Source: Limnanthes douglasii subsp. nivea (taxonomy: Eukaryota; Streptophyta; Magnoliopsida; Brassicales; Limnanthaceae). Taken from it: 64,000 bases of DNA. Location of the stretch: NCBI GenBank assembly GCA_036936605.1, contig JAUPFV010000001.1:155839187-155903186 (forward strand). The letters run 5' to 3'. Position numbers and translations under genes: made by a program. Every line of letters starts with the position of its first letter. Position 1 is the stretch's first letter. A model generated the notes under the pieces. It had not been told where the DNA came from, made no database searches, and saw nothing but the letters and a program-made list of their open reading frames with translations. Below are positions 10,945 through 23,755 of this stretch, piece by piece.

Positions 10945-11790
10945 AATATTTGTATAACATGTATAAATAATTTAATGTATGTTATATAAGAATAAAAAAA
11001 CATAAAAATATGTTTTAATGTGTTGAATAGAGGTATTGTTGGTGTAATGTTGCATAACATAAATATTCATATTGTATAACATGAATATACATGATATCCA
11101 TGCTCTATAAAATGAATGTATGTATTATTGATGGTTGTCTAACATAATAATCTTGTTATCTATAACCATAAAAAAATATGAGTCACTTTATTCATGTTGT
11201 GTAGCATGAACAGTCCTATTATTCATGAATTAATAATATGAATAGTCATAAATTAATAATATGAATAGTCATGTTATTCATGGATGTATAACATGTATTT
11301 ATTAAATATATATTTTAAAACACATTTTATTTATCATTTTTTAAAATTTGATTCCGAAATGATTGAGAATGTTTAAACTTCAGTATCATATATTTCACGA
11401 AAATCTTCGAATATAGTTCCTAATGTATGACGTATCATATTTAAAAACTTGTACACGAAGTTATGATTTTTATCATAACAATCGTCGAAACTATAACAAT
11501 TTGAAAACATAAATAATATTGTTCATATTAATTGAAATAATAAATAGGTTAGTGACATACTTTACAAAGTCAAGTAGATTACTGTTTTACTTATGTTTTT
11601 TTGTTGGTGCAATGTCTGTATCAAATGATGAGTAATACAAATAATTTTATTTATTTTGTATAACATGAATAACAATTTTGTATAATATGAATAATATAGT
11701 TTTATGACATAAATAATAATGTCGTGCAAAATGACTAATAATCTTATACAACATGGATAATTTTGTTATTCGTGTTTTATAACACAATTT
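10945..11790. repeat. degenerate minisatellite of a 'TGTATAACATGAATA' motif
   Basis: Variants of TGTATAACATGAATA / AATAATATGAATAGTCAT recur many times at irregular spacing. A clean local duplication of 23 bases occurs at 11228-11273. The array is split by ordinary AT-rich DNA between about 11300 and 11600. Confidence 0.6.
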
Positions 11791-11813
11791 TTTTTATAGT
11801 ATAATCAAAATAT

Positions 11814-11820
<7 letters not shown>

Positions 11821-11860
<40 letters not shown>
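11821..11860. repeat. (TA)20 microsatellite
   Basis: Forty bases of perfect TA alternation. Confidence 0.95.
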
Positions 11861-11865
<5 letters not shown>

Positions 11866-13159
11866 ATGTACAAACAAGTGTTAAGTTTTTAGACTTTATA
11901 TTATTAATACTAATAACCAAACAAACAAATTAACATTTTTATAACTTTAAAAAAAGTAACAATATTTTATTGAGTATTGAAACAATAATCTAAAAACATT
12001 AAATTAAAATATAAATCAATAAATTTTCATCATCATTTTGCTCATCTCAACACCTGTATTAATACATATATCAAGCGAAATCTCCATTATGCATAAATAT
12101 ATGACATGCACAACATTCTTAAACCCTTTTATAAAGATAAACAAAACAAGCACCAAATTTGTACCAAAACCTAATTTTTCAAAATCAAACACAACATGCT
12201 CAAAAGAATAACAAATAGAAAAATAGTAAAAAAAATTAACAAATAGCAAAGAACAAATATGATGAAGTTAACAAGAATATCAATTATATAAACAATTAAC
12301 AAAGAACATCACACTTATTCTAGTAGTTAAAAATTGACAAGTAAGGTGCATAAAAACACATATTCATGAGTTTGAACAAAAGGACTCACCAACTACAAAT
12401 TAGAAATAACATCGAACAATTGATCTTCATTGCACAAGCCTCCAAAATATTGCTTACTTTCATTTGATTTTCAATACAAGAGTGTACAAAATTAAATTTT
12501 AAAAATATATAAAAAAGATTTAAAACATGTAATAAAAATGTGGTAAAATAAAAATTTATTAAAAAAAATTACAAAATAACTTCAAAACTTGAAACTTGAC
12601 TAAACGGTTGCATCAAAATCACAAACACATATCAAAGTTATGCTCTTACTTTGTATTGATATCTAGTAATAAAATATCATCAAGTTGGATCATCTAAAAT
12701 TTTAAATATAAAAGAAAACATTATTTATAAAATGAAACACTATGTTATTAGTTAAAACAAACACATATCAACCTTTCCCAACATATTATCTAAGAATTCA
12801 AAATAATTGATCAAAATACTAACTAGTTTACCATCAATAAGAGACACGCATTCGTACCTAGTGATTACTTATCAATATCATATGGCTTAAAATTTATAAA
12901 ATTAACTAAAACACAAGAAACAAAAACACAATTGAAACAAAAATATTGATGATATAAACTAGATCGATCCTAAAACGTAATTTGGTATCTTTAAAAAAAT
13001 TGATATGAGATGGCATCGTCATCCAGGTTCCTTTCACCATAAAAATATTCATATATGTTTTACGGCTACTCGATGCCTTAACAGTCAGTCATGCATTCAT
13101 TTTCATCGCATGTAATGTGGTAACTGGTGTTATCATTATCAAATTGGAAATAATTGTTT

Positions 13160-14111
13160 TGATAGAACTAATATTGAATCACTCAATATAGTTTATGATA
13201 CAAAGAATAATAAATCCTCATATCATATGACTAACTAATAGATTTATGATATAAACTTATGATTTTGTCTGCAGTCCATTGTTAGTGATTGATTACTCAT
13301 TTAAGCTCATTTAGATACATGATGGTTGCGAATCTTTAAATACAACAAAAATAGACTAACTTAATAGATTTAGATTGAAGAAATATCTTAAATTTATTCT
13401 CCTTTATTACGAAATACAGTTAGTAATCCTTATTGTATTAATCTCATATACTTTAGCCACTTAGCGATCGGGGACCACAACTACTAAATTTACTTATCAA
13501 TTAGGTCCTGAATTATTAGTCCAAGCTTAAGTATTGAGATTTGAGCTCAATCCTTCATAGTGCCCAAATTCAACTCGGCTACCACACTTATACCTCCATA
13601 TCTTCTTTTCACCTATAGGCTCAATTCATATTAATTATATATAATATAACTAATCCAAATTATTATTAATCGGACTACCTATGATAATGAATAAATATAT
13701 ATTTAGCATACTTATCCATAATTATTCCAAAAATCTCTCATTTGGATCGTTATATGCTACTTAATAATATATTTAATTTCAATAGGACCCAAATTCTATT
13801 ATCAATAGGTGAACAGTACAACCCCATACATGATCAATAAACAATAAAGTATTAAAGACCAATTTCTCGTAATGCGGACAATATGATACAACAATAATCA
13901 CATTATCTATATCAATCAATTATTTGGGCCAATTATGATGTTTATATTAAGAATAATATGAAATGTAATCATATATATATGCTCTTAGATGGTCATATAT
14001 TGGAGATCTGATAGAGTAATAGATGTCAATAAATTTAACCAATCCATATATTTTAATAAACCTTTATGTATACATAATATAAATATTATAAAAACTTCAT
14101 TAAAACTAACA
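13160..14111 (-). repeat. 3' LTR of the 13-19 kb copia element
   Basis: It starts TGATAGAAC and ends CTAACA on + (TGTTAG... on the - strand). It aligns along about 600 bp with the block starting at 19002, with roughly a fifth to a quarter of positions different by eye, so the insertion is old. Confidence 0.7.
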
Positions 14112-14144
14112 ATCCTCTAAATTAACTACATTCATCATAACTTT

Positions 14145-14800
14145 GTGTTCCTAAAAAACCTTAGAAAACACCACATTTGTAAAAGGATCTGCTATCATAG
14201 AGTTAGTGCCGACGTGCTTTATATTTATATGACCCTTCTGAAACATCTATTTCACATATATGAACATTATGTTTATATGTTTGGACATAGACGAGTTCAT
14301 GTTACTGTTAGAGTACTGCATTATAGAATTGTTATCGCAATATAATTTCATAGGACCTTGCATTCCTTATAAAACATGTAAATCAGTGACGAAATTTTGC
14401 AGCCAAAATGGCTGCTTCGATGTTTCAAAGCTCTCAACAAATTCTTCCACCGTGGTGGACGATGAAACAAGTGTTTGCTTTACATATTCCCGGGATATTT
14501 CACCCCCCAGCTAATAAGAATATTTTTCCTGAATATGTTTTTAGTGTGTTCATATATCCACAAAAATCTGAGTCAGAATACCCAATGATCTCTGGCCTTT
14601 TCGATTTTTTATATGTCAACATGTTCCATTTCATTATTTGCAGATACCTGAATACTCTTTTCAAGTCCTTATAGTGGTCCATGTTTGGTTACTTACATAC
14701 CTTCTCAACATATTCACAACAAAAGCAATGTCTGGTCTAGTACAAACTTAAGCATACATTAAACTCCCAACTTGTAAAGCATAAGGATTTTTTCATTCTC
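14145..14800 (-). pseudogene. copia RNase H relic
   Basis: The readable part (14682-14500) contains 'PEIIGYSDSDFCGYMNTLKTYSGKIFLLAGG'-type sequence, the copia RNase H signature (usual 'GYSDADFAG...STSG'). The remainder towards 14145 is out of frame. Confidence 0.75.
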
Positions 14801-15005
14801 TCAATCTCAAGTGTTGTCTTTAAAAAATAACCCAGACTTTGTCTATCACCCTTTTTTATAGGAGTACTCAGGGGTCTGTAGTTTGCCAATCCATAACATT
14901 GTAAGACATTTTCTATAACTAACTTTTTTGGTAATCCAAGATTAAAATGGGAGCAATCCTAATGTATCTAGATTCTTAACACAAAACATGCATCACCAAA
15001 ATATT

Positions 15006-15900
15006 TCATATCAAAATTTTACGATAAAAATTATTTTGTAGTGTGTAACAATTCCTTATTATTGAGGCAATAAGTATGTCATCGCCATATAATACCATAT
15101 ATATGAAATTAATCCCATTGAACTCGTGATATACACAACCCTTAACGAAGTTGATTACAAAGCCAAAAAAAGTTATTACCTTAAAGAATTTGTGGTGCCA
15201 CTGACGAGAAGTTTGTAATCCCATAAATGGATCTCTTAAGCCTGCATACCATACTATTTATGTTATATATATATCAAAGTGTATTGGTTGAACCATATAG
15301 ATTGTTTCCTCAATATCATCATTGAGAAATGCAGTATTTACGTTCATTTGATGAAGCTCAAGATCAAAGTGCGCAAGCAATGCCATGATTATTCTAAAGG
15401 AATCCTTTATCGATACTAGAGAGAAGGTTTCTTTATAATCAATCTCTTCACACTGGGTATAACCGCTACAAAAAGTTCTTTATATATATATCCACATTAC
15501 TTAATAAGTTACATTTTGTTTTATAAACCGACTTATAACCAATTGCTTTTTCCCCTTCACGTAATGGGGCAAGTTCTCATACCGTATTTTATTGTATAGA
15601 TTTATATTCTTCCTTCATAGCGTCAATCTACATCTGAGAATTAGAGCTCTCCATTCTTGTTTATAGGATGATGAATCATCTATAGTTCCAACATATGACT
15701 CTCCATGTTTCTGAATATATATTATATAATTAGAAGGTATAACATTATTATTATTATTTTATCTTGGACCTTCTTAAGGGAATTATTACTTCTTGTTATA
15801 CTTTTTGAGGGGGTACAGTTTAATCCTTGTGGGAAATATCATTTTGATATTTTTATGAAAGATTACCTTGAGTGTCATATTGTTCTAACTGGTCCATATA
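15006..15900 (-). pseudogene. copia reverse transcriptase relic
   Basis: The best segment, 15224-15006, reads 'MGLQTSRQWHHKFFKVITFFGF' followed by 'FIYMVLYGDDILIAS'. In plant copia RTs these are 'YGLKQASRQW' and 'YVDDIL'; here the variable position of the active site is glycine. The 5' half (15900-15230) is scattered over frames. Confidence 0.75.
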
Positions 15901-16063
15901 TGTTCCTTGGTTAAAGTGCTCAAATGAAACATCAATGTTATTCTGATTATAACCTTATTTTAACGGGGCCAAAATGATTGGTATTAAACTTTACTATTCT
16001 TATATTTGAGTATCTCCATCAGAACCTTCATCAATCAATACACATTCTTCCTTAAATGAAAAA

Positions 16064-16564
16064 TTATTCCTGATTTCTTCCCCTGGAACACACATTCTCA
16101 CGAAACTTTTGCATTCCTGTCTTAAAAATATTACTAGTATTAGGATTATAAAACTTAAACCCCATTGAATATTTAGAATAAAATAAATAAATAAATAAGC
16201 ACCTAACCATTTTTGAGTCCAGATTTTTTTCCTGAGGTCTGTATGTCACTGCCTCAGCTGGGCATCCCCATATATGCAGATGCTTTAAATTAAGCATGCA
16301 CCTATTCTGGAGCTCATATGGGGTTTTTATGGTTTCCTTATAGGATACTCTATTGATTATGTAGGCGAAATATTTGATGTGTCCCATCCAGAGAGATAAT
16401 GGTAGAGTTGAGTTACTTTCCATAGTTGTAACCATATACTTTAGTGTACGGTTTTGTCTCTTAGATACACTATTCATGCGGGGTGAACCTAACATTGTAC
16501 ACTGAAGGAATATACCACACTTCTCTATGTATTTTTCAAATAGCCCTTGACTTTGTTCACCCAA
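16064..16564 (-). pseudogene. copia integrase, core and C-terminal part
   Basis: 166 codons without interruption. 'CTMLGSPRMNSVSKRQNRTLKYMV' corresponds to the catalytic-glutamate region of copia integrases (usual 'GSPQQNGVAERRNRTL'); the glutamate is replaced here by lysine. 'HIWGCPAEAVTYRPQEKNLDSKMV' is the standard segment after the core. The element 5' of it is continuous with the pre-integrase block at 17156. Confidence 0.85.
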
Positions 16565-16916
16565 CCCGTCATATATACCATATTATTCATCACCACGATC
16601 ATATATAATTTTTTAATGCTTTTACCTAATTGTTTTTTTAACTTCGGTCCCAAAAGCTTTGAACTTATCTAGGACTTCTGACTTTTCATGAAGGAGGTAA
16701 AGGTGCCCGAAACATTTGAAGTCATTTATAATATATATGAACAACCGTTTATCAATCCATTATCCCTTTAGAAACGGTCCAAAGATATCGATATTAATCA
16801 ATTCCAAGATTCTAATCACTCTATTTTCCCCTAACATTTAGTTTTTTGTTTATTTCTCTTTGATACACTCGATAAAGAATACCAAAATCAGAGTAATCGA
16901 GAGGACTCAATAAACC

Positions 16917-17156
16917 TTAAATTACAAGCTTATCTATCCTTACTTTGGATATATGACCTGACCGTATGTGCCATAGTGAGAAAAGTTTGGTTTTATTAAT
17001 CTTATTTACTAGTAGTTGCAAATTCATATAAATATTGTGATTATCAAGAGTATCCAATAAATACAAGTTATGTTCCATTACCAAGCTACCATAACCAACA
17101 ATCATATTATTATAAGAGAGTTGCACAATTTTCTCCCAAAAGATAAGAATAACCAT
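16917..17156 (-). pseudogene. copia GAG-pre-integrase domain
   Basis: 'LFSLWHIRSGHISKVRIDKLV' matches the zinc-binding pre-integrase box (usual 'LWHLRLGHISKERIQKLV') with both histidines kept. Upstream codons give the preceding 'NLYLLDTLDNHN' strand. Confidence 0.8.
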
Positions 17157-18394
17157 ACATGTCCAAAGCCGGAAAAGAAATCAAGTTCCTTCAAAACGCA
17201 TAAACATACATACAATTTTCTAAAAATAATATATGTCATATGGTAAGCTTTGATTTAAATCACAAATGACCAACACTTTACACGAGCTCCCGTCAACTTT
17301 GACCTCTCATTCTCACTTAGTTTATATTGTCATTTTTGGCATATGATTTATTAACTTCCATGAGAAAGTTCGAGCCATTGGTAGTATCCATTGAGACAGC
17401 CCCACGAAACACAGTTGGTATCCTTTGAAACGTGAAGGTCAAGCACAATCGATTAGACTGTTCTCAGTGTCCATACTCATTTATTTCCACATGTGAACTT
17501 TCCTACGTACGAGCATCTTGTTTATATGTCATTAGTTTTTTCACTGATTAAAATCCGAGACATCCAACATTGGAGGTTTGCTATCCATCGAACTGTAACC
17601 CTACTAATTGGAACATATATATAGCGCACATTACATAAGTAAGTTTTACATATAACAACTTAACATACTTGAATATGACGTATAATAATACCATACCATG
17701 ATAATAGGATAACATAGGGCAAATCATACTAACACATATTTATAAGTTTGAGAAAATTATCATTAGTCATTATTTTAACTATCCCAAATACTGGTGAAAC
17801 CCTTCGGATGACTGATTTCACCTACTTAAATTAAAACATCCTTAATTCTCTTAAGTATAGGTAAAAACTCTAGAGGTCTGATTTCACCCAACTTAGCTAA
17901 AATAAATGTGAGGATTAATTTAATTTTCTTAAGTACTAATGAAACCTTTTACATGGTTGATTTCACCTACTTAATTTTTTAAACAATCAAGGATCAATTT
18001 TCAATAGAGCTTCTCCAGTTCATGATTAACTTAAATCCAAATATTAAACTTCTAGATTCCGAAAATATTGAATATTAAATTAATCCTTTGAACCTTTTCG
18101 GAGATCAATTAACCTCTGAGGGGGAGGGGGCAATTATATGATTCCATAATTCATATACCAAAATCTGAAACTATAGTCATGCATATCCATATAACCATTC
18201 AAACATATAAATATTTATTCCAAAAATACATAAAAAATATAGCATTTCCAAATATTTATCTTGTGTAATAAATTATAAAAAAGATTGAATCAAATTTTAA
18301 AAAATTCAACCCATTGCTGTTGTTGTTGGGCCGATCCAGCATAACCAACATGCAACATCTGTTATCATTGGGTAGATCACCCAAGAATTAGACA

Positions 18395-18505
18395 ACTGCT
18401 ATTGTCTTTGGGCAGGCTGCCCATCTAGCAAGCAGTTGTTGTCGTTGGGCAGGCCGCCCATCTAGCAAGCAGTTGTTGTCGTTGGGCAGGCTGCCCAACC
18501 AGTAG
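18395..18505. repeat. 37-bp minisatellite with a palindromic core
   Basis: Three adjacent 37-base units (18395, 18432, 18469), each containing GGGCAGGCTGCCC or a near copy, a 6-bp inverted repeat around one base. More diverged units seem to extend left to about 18310. It lies between the copia primer site and pre-integrase block, where gag is expected. Confidence 0.8.
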
Positions 18506-18984
18506 CCATATGATGTTGTCATCACAATAACAATCAACTATTTTTTTTTTGTAAGCTATACCGTTCATTCACACTAGCAGAAATTAGCTAGCCACGATGA
18601 ACGTTTTCGGATAGCTTTCGAAGTCGTTGTCTACGTAAGTCGATGAGTCGTTGTCTACGTAAGTCCAATTTGTCCATTTTAATCAAGTTTTAGTTTATTC
18701 TAAATTCGATAGAGAATTTTTAGGAAACAAACCGTTATTTAATAAGAAAACTGAAAATGTTATCACTTATATATCTTTAGTAATAAAACTTAAACTTAAT
18801 CGTGATTTTCTTATGAACAAATCAATACAATCATACTTTTTCACATAAATCTTATATCTAGACCCTACAAAATCAATTAACAAATAATGTTAATGGTATG
18901 AATCTTGTAAATATAAAAACATGTTTTTGATTTAATAAAAGATATGCATGATATTTATGTTATGAACCATAAGAGAGTTTTGTT

Positions 18985-18999
18985 TGCTACACATACCAA
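18985..18999 (-). other. degenerate primer binding site of the copia element
   Basis: The - strand reads TTGGTATGTGTAGC just inside the right LTR, against the expected TTGGTATCAGAGC. Its position at the exact LTR edge supports it. Confidence 0.5.
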
Positions 19000-19001
19000 T
19001 T

Positions 19002-19640
19002 TATAGAACTAATATTGAATCGTGCTATATAGTTTATCATAGACAAAATAATAAACCCTCGGATCATGTTATTAACTCATAGAGTTAGGATATAATACTT
19101 ACGGTTTTATCCTACAATCAATTGTTATTGATTGATCGCTTCTTTAAACTCTTTTTGGTATACAATAGTTGTGGATCTTCCAATATAGTAAAACGGCCAC
19201 TAACCTGATAGATTTAAATTGAAGGAATATCTTAACTTTAGTTTTATTTATATAGGATATACAATTAATAACCCTAATTATATTAAACCCATATACTCTA
19301 ACCACTTTGTAATCGAGGACCACAACCACTAAATTTATTTATCAATTTAGTCAAAAAATTATTATTCCATGCTTAAGTGTTGGAATTTGGGACCAATCCT
19401 TCACAGTGTCCATATTCAACATGGTTACCACATTTATACCTTCATGATGTATTTTTACCTATGGATTCACTTTCTGATTTAATTATATATAATATAATTC
19501 ATCTGATTACTTGTTAATTGTATTATCTTATGAAAATGACCAAACATACATTTAACGTACCGATCTATAATTATCTTAATAAAATACGTTATACGAAATA
19601 TCCAAAATATGTTGATAGTTTGAAAACTGTCCATCATATT
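19002..19640 (-). repeat. 5' LTR of the copia element, outer part lost
   Basis: It aligns with 13160-13750. Past about 19600 the match to the other LTR ends, so the LTR start with its promoter has been deleted or replaced. Confidence 0.65.
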
Positions 19641-19994
19641 TTCTAGAAAATAGATTTTTAACATACCAAAGTTAGTATTGACTTAAAAAAATTATTGAAA
19701 GTTTTTGGTTGTAAATGCACAGAGTGAGTAATGTCTAATTTGAAACCCAATTGCCAAGCACAAAAAAAAATCAAAAAATATATTTTTAAAATTTAGATTT
19801 AGCATTTAAAGGGTAAAGTGGTTTGAGTTTATAAAATTTATTGGTAGCCATCTATAATTATAATCTTATTATGATATCCATGAAAATAGCTAAATCGTTT
19901 TCTTTTATAATTACGATGTATTTTTCTACTTACGGGTAAACAATCCTTAATTAAATGAATAACGTGGATAGTTGAGAAAATAGTTTTTTGTATG

Positions 19995-21160
19995 TGTAAA
20001 AATGTATTAAATTAAAATAAATTAGTTTATACAAATACATGGGACATATTCCAAGGAAATATAAGAGACACTAAAAGAAGATTTGGCATAAACTATTACA
20101 TAAGACTCAAAATCATAGTTAACTAGAAAATAAATAACATGAAAAATATGGGAGATAAAGTAAAACGGTCTCACTACAAGTTAGACAACATATCTAAGAA
20201 GATCATCGAACAACAGATCCAAAGACGCCATCAGTGAAGCAGACAACGAACAAGACAGACAAGGAGGGATAAGGGATCTGCAAAAGACAAGCAAAATACA
20301 AGTTAATAAAAATTAGGGGAATCACACCGACCATCTAATCTTGGTGTCATGGAATCTGAACCGAAGATCAGAGAAGATTCGATAAGAAACCGTTGAGGAA
20401 ATGATAGGAGAGGAACAAAAAAATCTTGCATTTCTCTCCCTCAAGACGTGGTAAACGACTACGTCAAACCAAGAACGCCAAAGATGACAGTTTCGAGAAG
20501 AAGAAGAGTTCGACGTCTCGCAAACCCAAGATTGCCAGCTACTGACGAAATTCGAGAACCCCAAATTTGAACTAGCATGGTTCCAAAGACTCTTAGTGAA
20601 ACTACAATCATACATGATATGAGAAATAATTTAAGAGTCTGAGTTGCATAAGACACAGTCTGGTGGGGTCTTTAGACCCCAACCTAGAAGTTTGTCACGC
20701 GTAGAAAGATTGCCCAGTATGGCGAGCCAATTAATAAAGGAATGACAATGAATATTAAACTTATTCCATACTAATCTAGCCCACCCACGACTAGGGTGTG
20801 CGTACGAATGACATTATAAGTGTCCTTGATTGTGAAGTTAGGATTTCCAGACTTCGCAGTCCAGTAGGGAACATTATTGAAGTTAATATAGGTGGAGGTA
20901 GAGTGAGAATGAGATAGTCAATATCTTGAATATTAATGTGATTCTTTGCTCTTGCCGATCTGATATTATATGACCAATTCCAATGGCCATTGTAAATGAT
21001 ATCAGAGACTTTGAGGTTTTTCCCGAATCTAAAATCTTTAATGATACTTTTATCGTACTGTGTTACTAGAGGAATGGAAAGGAGCCACGGATCATACAAG
21101 AATGAAGTATTCAATCCATTACCAATAACAACCGCGTACAAATTATAAACCATAGAATCA
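19995..21160 (-). mobile_element. LINE (L1-type) 3' end, 5'-truncated
   Basis: The - strand carries the C-terminal ORF2 region and a 3' UTR that ends near 19995 with 'TTTGTATAAACTAATTTATT' and 'TTTAATACATTTTT'. The same kind of tail closes the LINE at 58.5 kb. Coding starts abruptly at about 21160 with no RT domain, as expected for incomplete reverse transcription. Confidence 0.75.
20322..21153 (-). pseudogene. LINE ORF2 C-terminal part with RT-associated zinc finger
   Basis: 21153-20791 reads 'VIGNGLNTSFLYDPWL', the standard segment after the L1 RT domain ('VGNGSSTSFWHDPWL'). Further on 'CVLCNSDS' then 'HIMYDCSFTKSLWNHA' give the CxxC...HxxxxC zinc finger (zf-RVT), with one stop between the halves. 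The last 97 codons run to the ORF end at 20322. Several stops and shifts make it a pseudogene. Confidence 0.8.
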
Positions 21161-21658
21161 TGTTATTGGTTTCGTATTCTTTTAAAATATATAGAGATTT
21201 AATATTATTTATTATATGGCTAATATTTATAATAATTTTTTAATAAGTAATGGTATTTTTAAAAATGGTTCAACCAAAAAAAAATTGAAATTTAATACAT
21301 AAATCTTAAACACTATACTTTAAAACACATTAGAGGAATATCTTGTTTTAGACAATATTAAACTATAATAATTCATTTTATAAATAGAAAGTTTGGACCC
21401 ATATATAAGTAAATTATAATATATAATCCCTCAAATCTAAATTTTGAACTTTATATTTATATTTTAATAATATAAATTACAAAGTTTGAGTTGGTTCATT
21501 ATAGACTTTATAGTATTAAAATATAAAATCCCTAAGACTATTAATGACAAAATAATTAAAATTTATAACTTTATAATATTAGTTTATATAAAATATGATT
21601 TTACGTACTAACAAAATTCAATTTAAAATACTTTTAGATGTTACAACTATACATTAAA
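21161..21658. other. AT-rich stretch, nothing recognised
   Basis: No frame over 60 codons and no repeat family was recognised. Confidence 0.5.
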
Positions 21659-22049
21659 ACAAATTAAAGCCTGTGGTATTTTTCCTCTTACAGTTTAAGT
21701 ATAAAATTAATTTAAAAACTGTAAAAAAATTGTTGTGAGTCATCCAAATAAATATGTATTAACTGTAATTGAAAATTAATTGGACGATCATTGTTTGAAA
21801 AACCGTAAGCTATGATATTTCTGAAATGTTTGAATTAATTTTTATTAATCGTTGAGACAAATTAATATTTTTCCTCTTATAGTTTAAGTATAAAATTAAA
21901 TTTGAAAACCATAAAAAAACAAAAGTTGTCGTGATTCATCCAAATAAATATGTATTAAAACTATAATTGAATATTTAAATGGAAGAGCTTGTTTTGAAAA
22001 AAACGGTAAGCTAGGATATTCTGAAGTGTTTGAATTAATTTTTATTAAT
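21659..22049. repeat. tandem duplication, about 198-bp unit
   Basis: Unit 1 (21659-21850) and unit 2 (21857-22049) share 'TTTTTCCTCTTA.AGTTTAAG', 'CATCCAAATAAATATGTATT' and 'TGTTTGAATTAATTTTTATT'. They differ by scattered substitutions and small indels. Confidence 0.8.
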
Positions 22050-23655
22050 ATAAATTACTAATGAAATCAAATAAGTAATGTTTTTTGCTAAAAGTTAGCA
22101 TTAAATTTTTTGTGTAATGTTTGTTTAATTTCTTAAAATTTTGCATGCCAATCTCGATACATAATTAATTATGATTAATATTGCACTCTAATTAAACTAC
22201 GAAGGTTATTGGAAGACATTAAAAATATATAAATAGATATTTTCGAAGGTTATTAGATAAAGATCAAAATATAGTATTAAAGTGAATATAAATATTAAAA
22301 TCAAATATTTTCAAAATATGGAGAAATTGGGTAATTTTTTTATCGAATCAAACGGTAATAAAGTCCTATTTAAGTAATTATGAGATTTTTTAATGTTTGA
22401 ATTAAAATTTTCAAATCATGAATTAAAAATTAAATGAATATATCTTGATAACTTGTATTAAATTTTATCTATCAATTAATTTTGATATATTTCCCTAAAT
22501 TGTTTCTGACTGTTAAAATAATAAAATTATACTATATATTTTATTTATTTAAAAAATTCTCCTGTTTTTATTTTTTATTTTTGGGCAAGGCTATCTCTAG
22601 ATCGAATTTGGTTATAATGAGATTTTAAATCAAACTTTTTATTTTATTTTATGTAAAACGACTATTTTACCCATCATATAAAACCAAGTTTTCGACCAAA
22701 AATCTAAACGATTTTCTTCCTCTTCTCCAACCAAACTTCTCTTTAAAACTAATCTAGTACCCAAAGAATGAATTACATTAAAATCTAATTATTTTCTTCC
22801 TCTTCTTTAACAAAACTTATCTCTATTTTTTAATTATATTTTAATATCGCCGTGTGGAACTTTCCGACTTTTCATTAACGTAAAAAGAATGAATCATACT
22901 AGTCGAAGAGCCAAAAAAAAAATTTTACAGAATTATATTACAATGAAGTAATTTGTGGACCAAGTAATTTGTATAATTTTCTATTAAGAAATAAACTAGT
23001 AATTGTGAAAATATTTTACAGCCTGATGGTAATGACAATCTTATTCGACCCGATCATCTTGATGGTAATGACAATCTTTGTACCAGCCTTCGTTTCTTCA
23101 GATACAACATGTTTAACCAATTCACCAGATAACACCAACCTCACCGCAGTCTGGATTTCCATGAAGTAAAAGTCGATTTCTTGTTGTACCTCACAAGCTT
23201 CGCAGACTCACCAGCCAATTTTTCGGAGATATCAATTTTTCGAAAATATTGTTAATGAAACTGTTATTAATATAATTCTTAATAGCTTTTGTTTAATTAT
23301 CGTTTTAAAAAGTGATGTTGCTCAAATTATTGAAATTTGACTAAATATGATACGGAAGTTATTGGAGCAGGGACAAAAATAAACAAATGCCAAAATGCAA
23401 TGGACGAAAGTATAGGTTTAGCCAAACTAAAGATTTAATGACAATTTTTTTGCTATAATATATAAAGAAACAATTCTTATCCAATCCCCACAGAGTCAGA
23501 TACGTCTCTTACTTCTTCTTTTCCCATGAAAATTTTACCATAAAAACAATGGACTTTTTATCCTCAAATATTGAATTCAACTTATTCATTCAATATAATC
23601 TTAATAAATTCACCATTTTCCCATTTCTTTCTATATCCCTCTCTTCACATTTTGT
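22050..23655. other. upstream region of the SWEET gene, no other gene seen
   Basis: AT-rich. Contains a short direct repeat 'TGATGGTAATGACAATCTT' at about 23023 and 23059. The 66-codon frame over it (22969-23169) shows no recognisable family. The last 200 bases become pyrimidine-rich before the SWEET start. Confidence 0.5.
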
Positions 23656-23663
23656 TATAAAAA
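23656..23663 (+). promoter_or_regulatory. TATA box of the SWEET gene
   Basis: TATAAAAA stands 100 bases before the ATG and is followed by a CT-rich stretch typical of plant core promoters and leaders. Transcription would begin near 23690, giving a leader of roughly 65 bases. Confidence 0.6.
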
Positions 23664-23755
23664 GAGATTTCACATTATTCTTCTCTCCCTACAACATACA
23701 CCTCTTTTCTCTTTCTCTCTCTCTATATATCTCTTCCTCCATTTTCTTCATCATC

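Larger units (their letters stand above)
9431..13159. other. AT-rich stretch without recognisable genes
   Basis: Very AT-rich with long A and T runs. Short frames such as 10845-11060 and 12016-12249 are made of hydrophobic, low-complexity codons and look random. The part from 10945 to 11790 carries a degenerate repeat listed separately. No transposon proteins were recognised. Confidence 0.6.
13160..19640 (-). mobile_element. Ty1/copia LTR retrotransposon with both LTRs, decayed
   Basis: Two direct repeats, 13160-14111 and 19002 to about 19640, share long blocks (for example 'TAGAACTAATATTGAATC' and 'GGGACCACAACTACTAAAT'-like). Between them the - strand carries pre-integrase, integrase, reverse transcriptase and RNase H in copia order. 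A degenerate initiator-tRNA primer site lies at 18985-18999 next to the right LTR. A purine-rich AGAGGAT lies next to the left LTR. All coding blocks carry stops. The right (5') LTR seems to lack its outer 300 bp. Region 17160-18980 should be gag but is no longer readable. Confidence 0.8.

Noticed and set aside
10845..11060. 71-codon hydrophobic frame as a small membrane protein
   Set aside because: Composition follows the AT-rich minisatellite; no conserved motif, no promoter.
18395..18505. Short regular repeats with palindromic core, considered as a CRISPR array
   Set aside because: Units are contiguous with no spacers and the DNA is plant nuclear.
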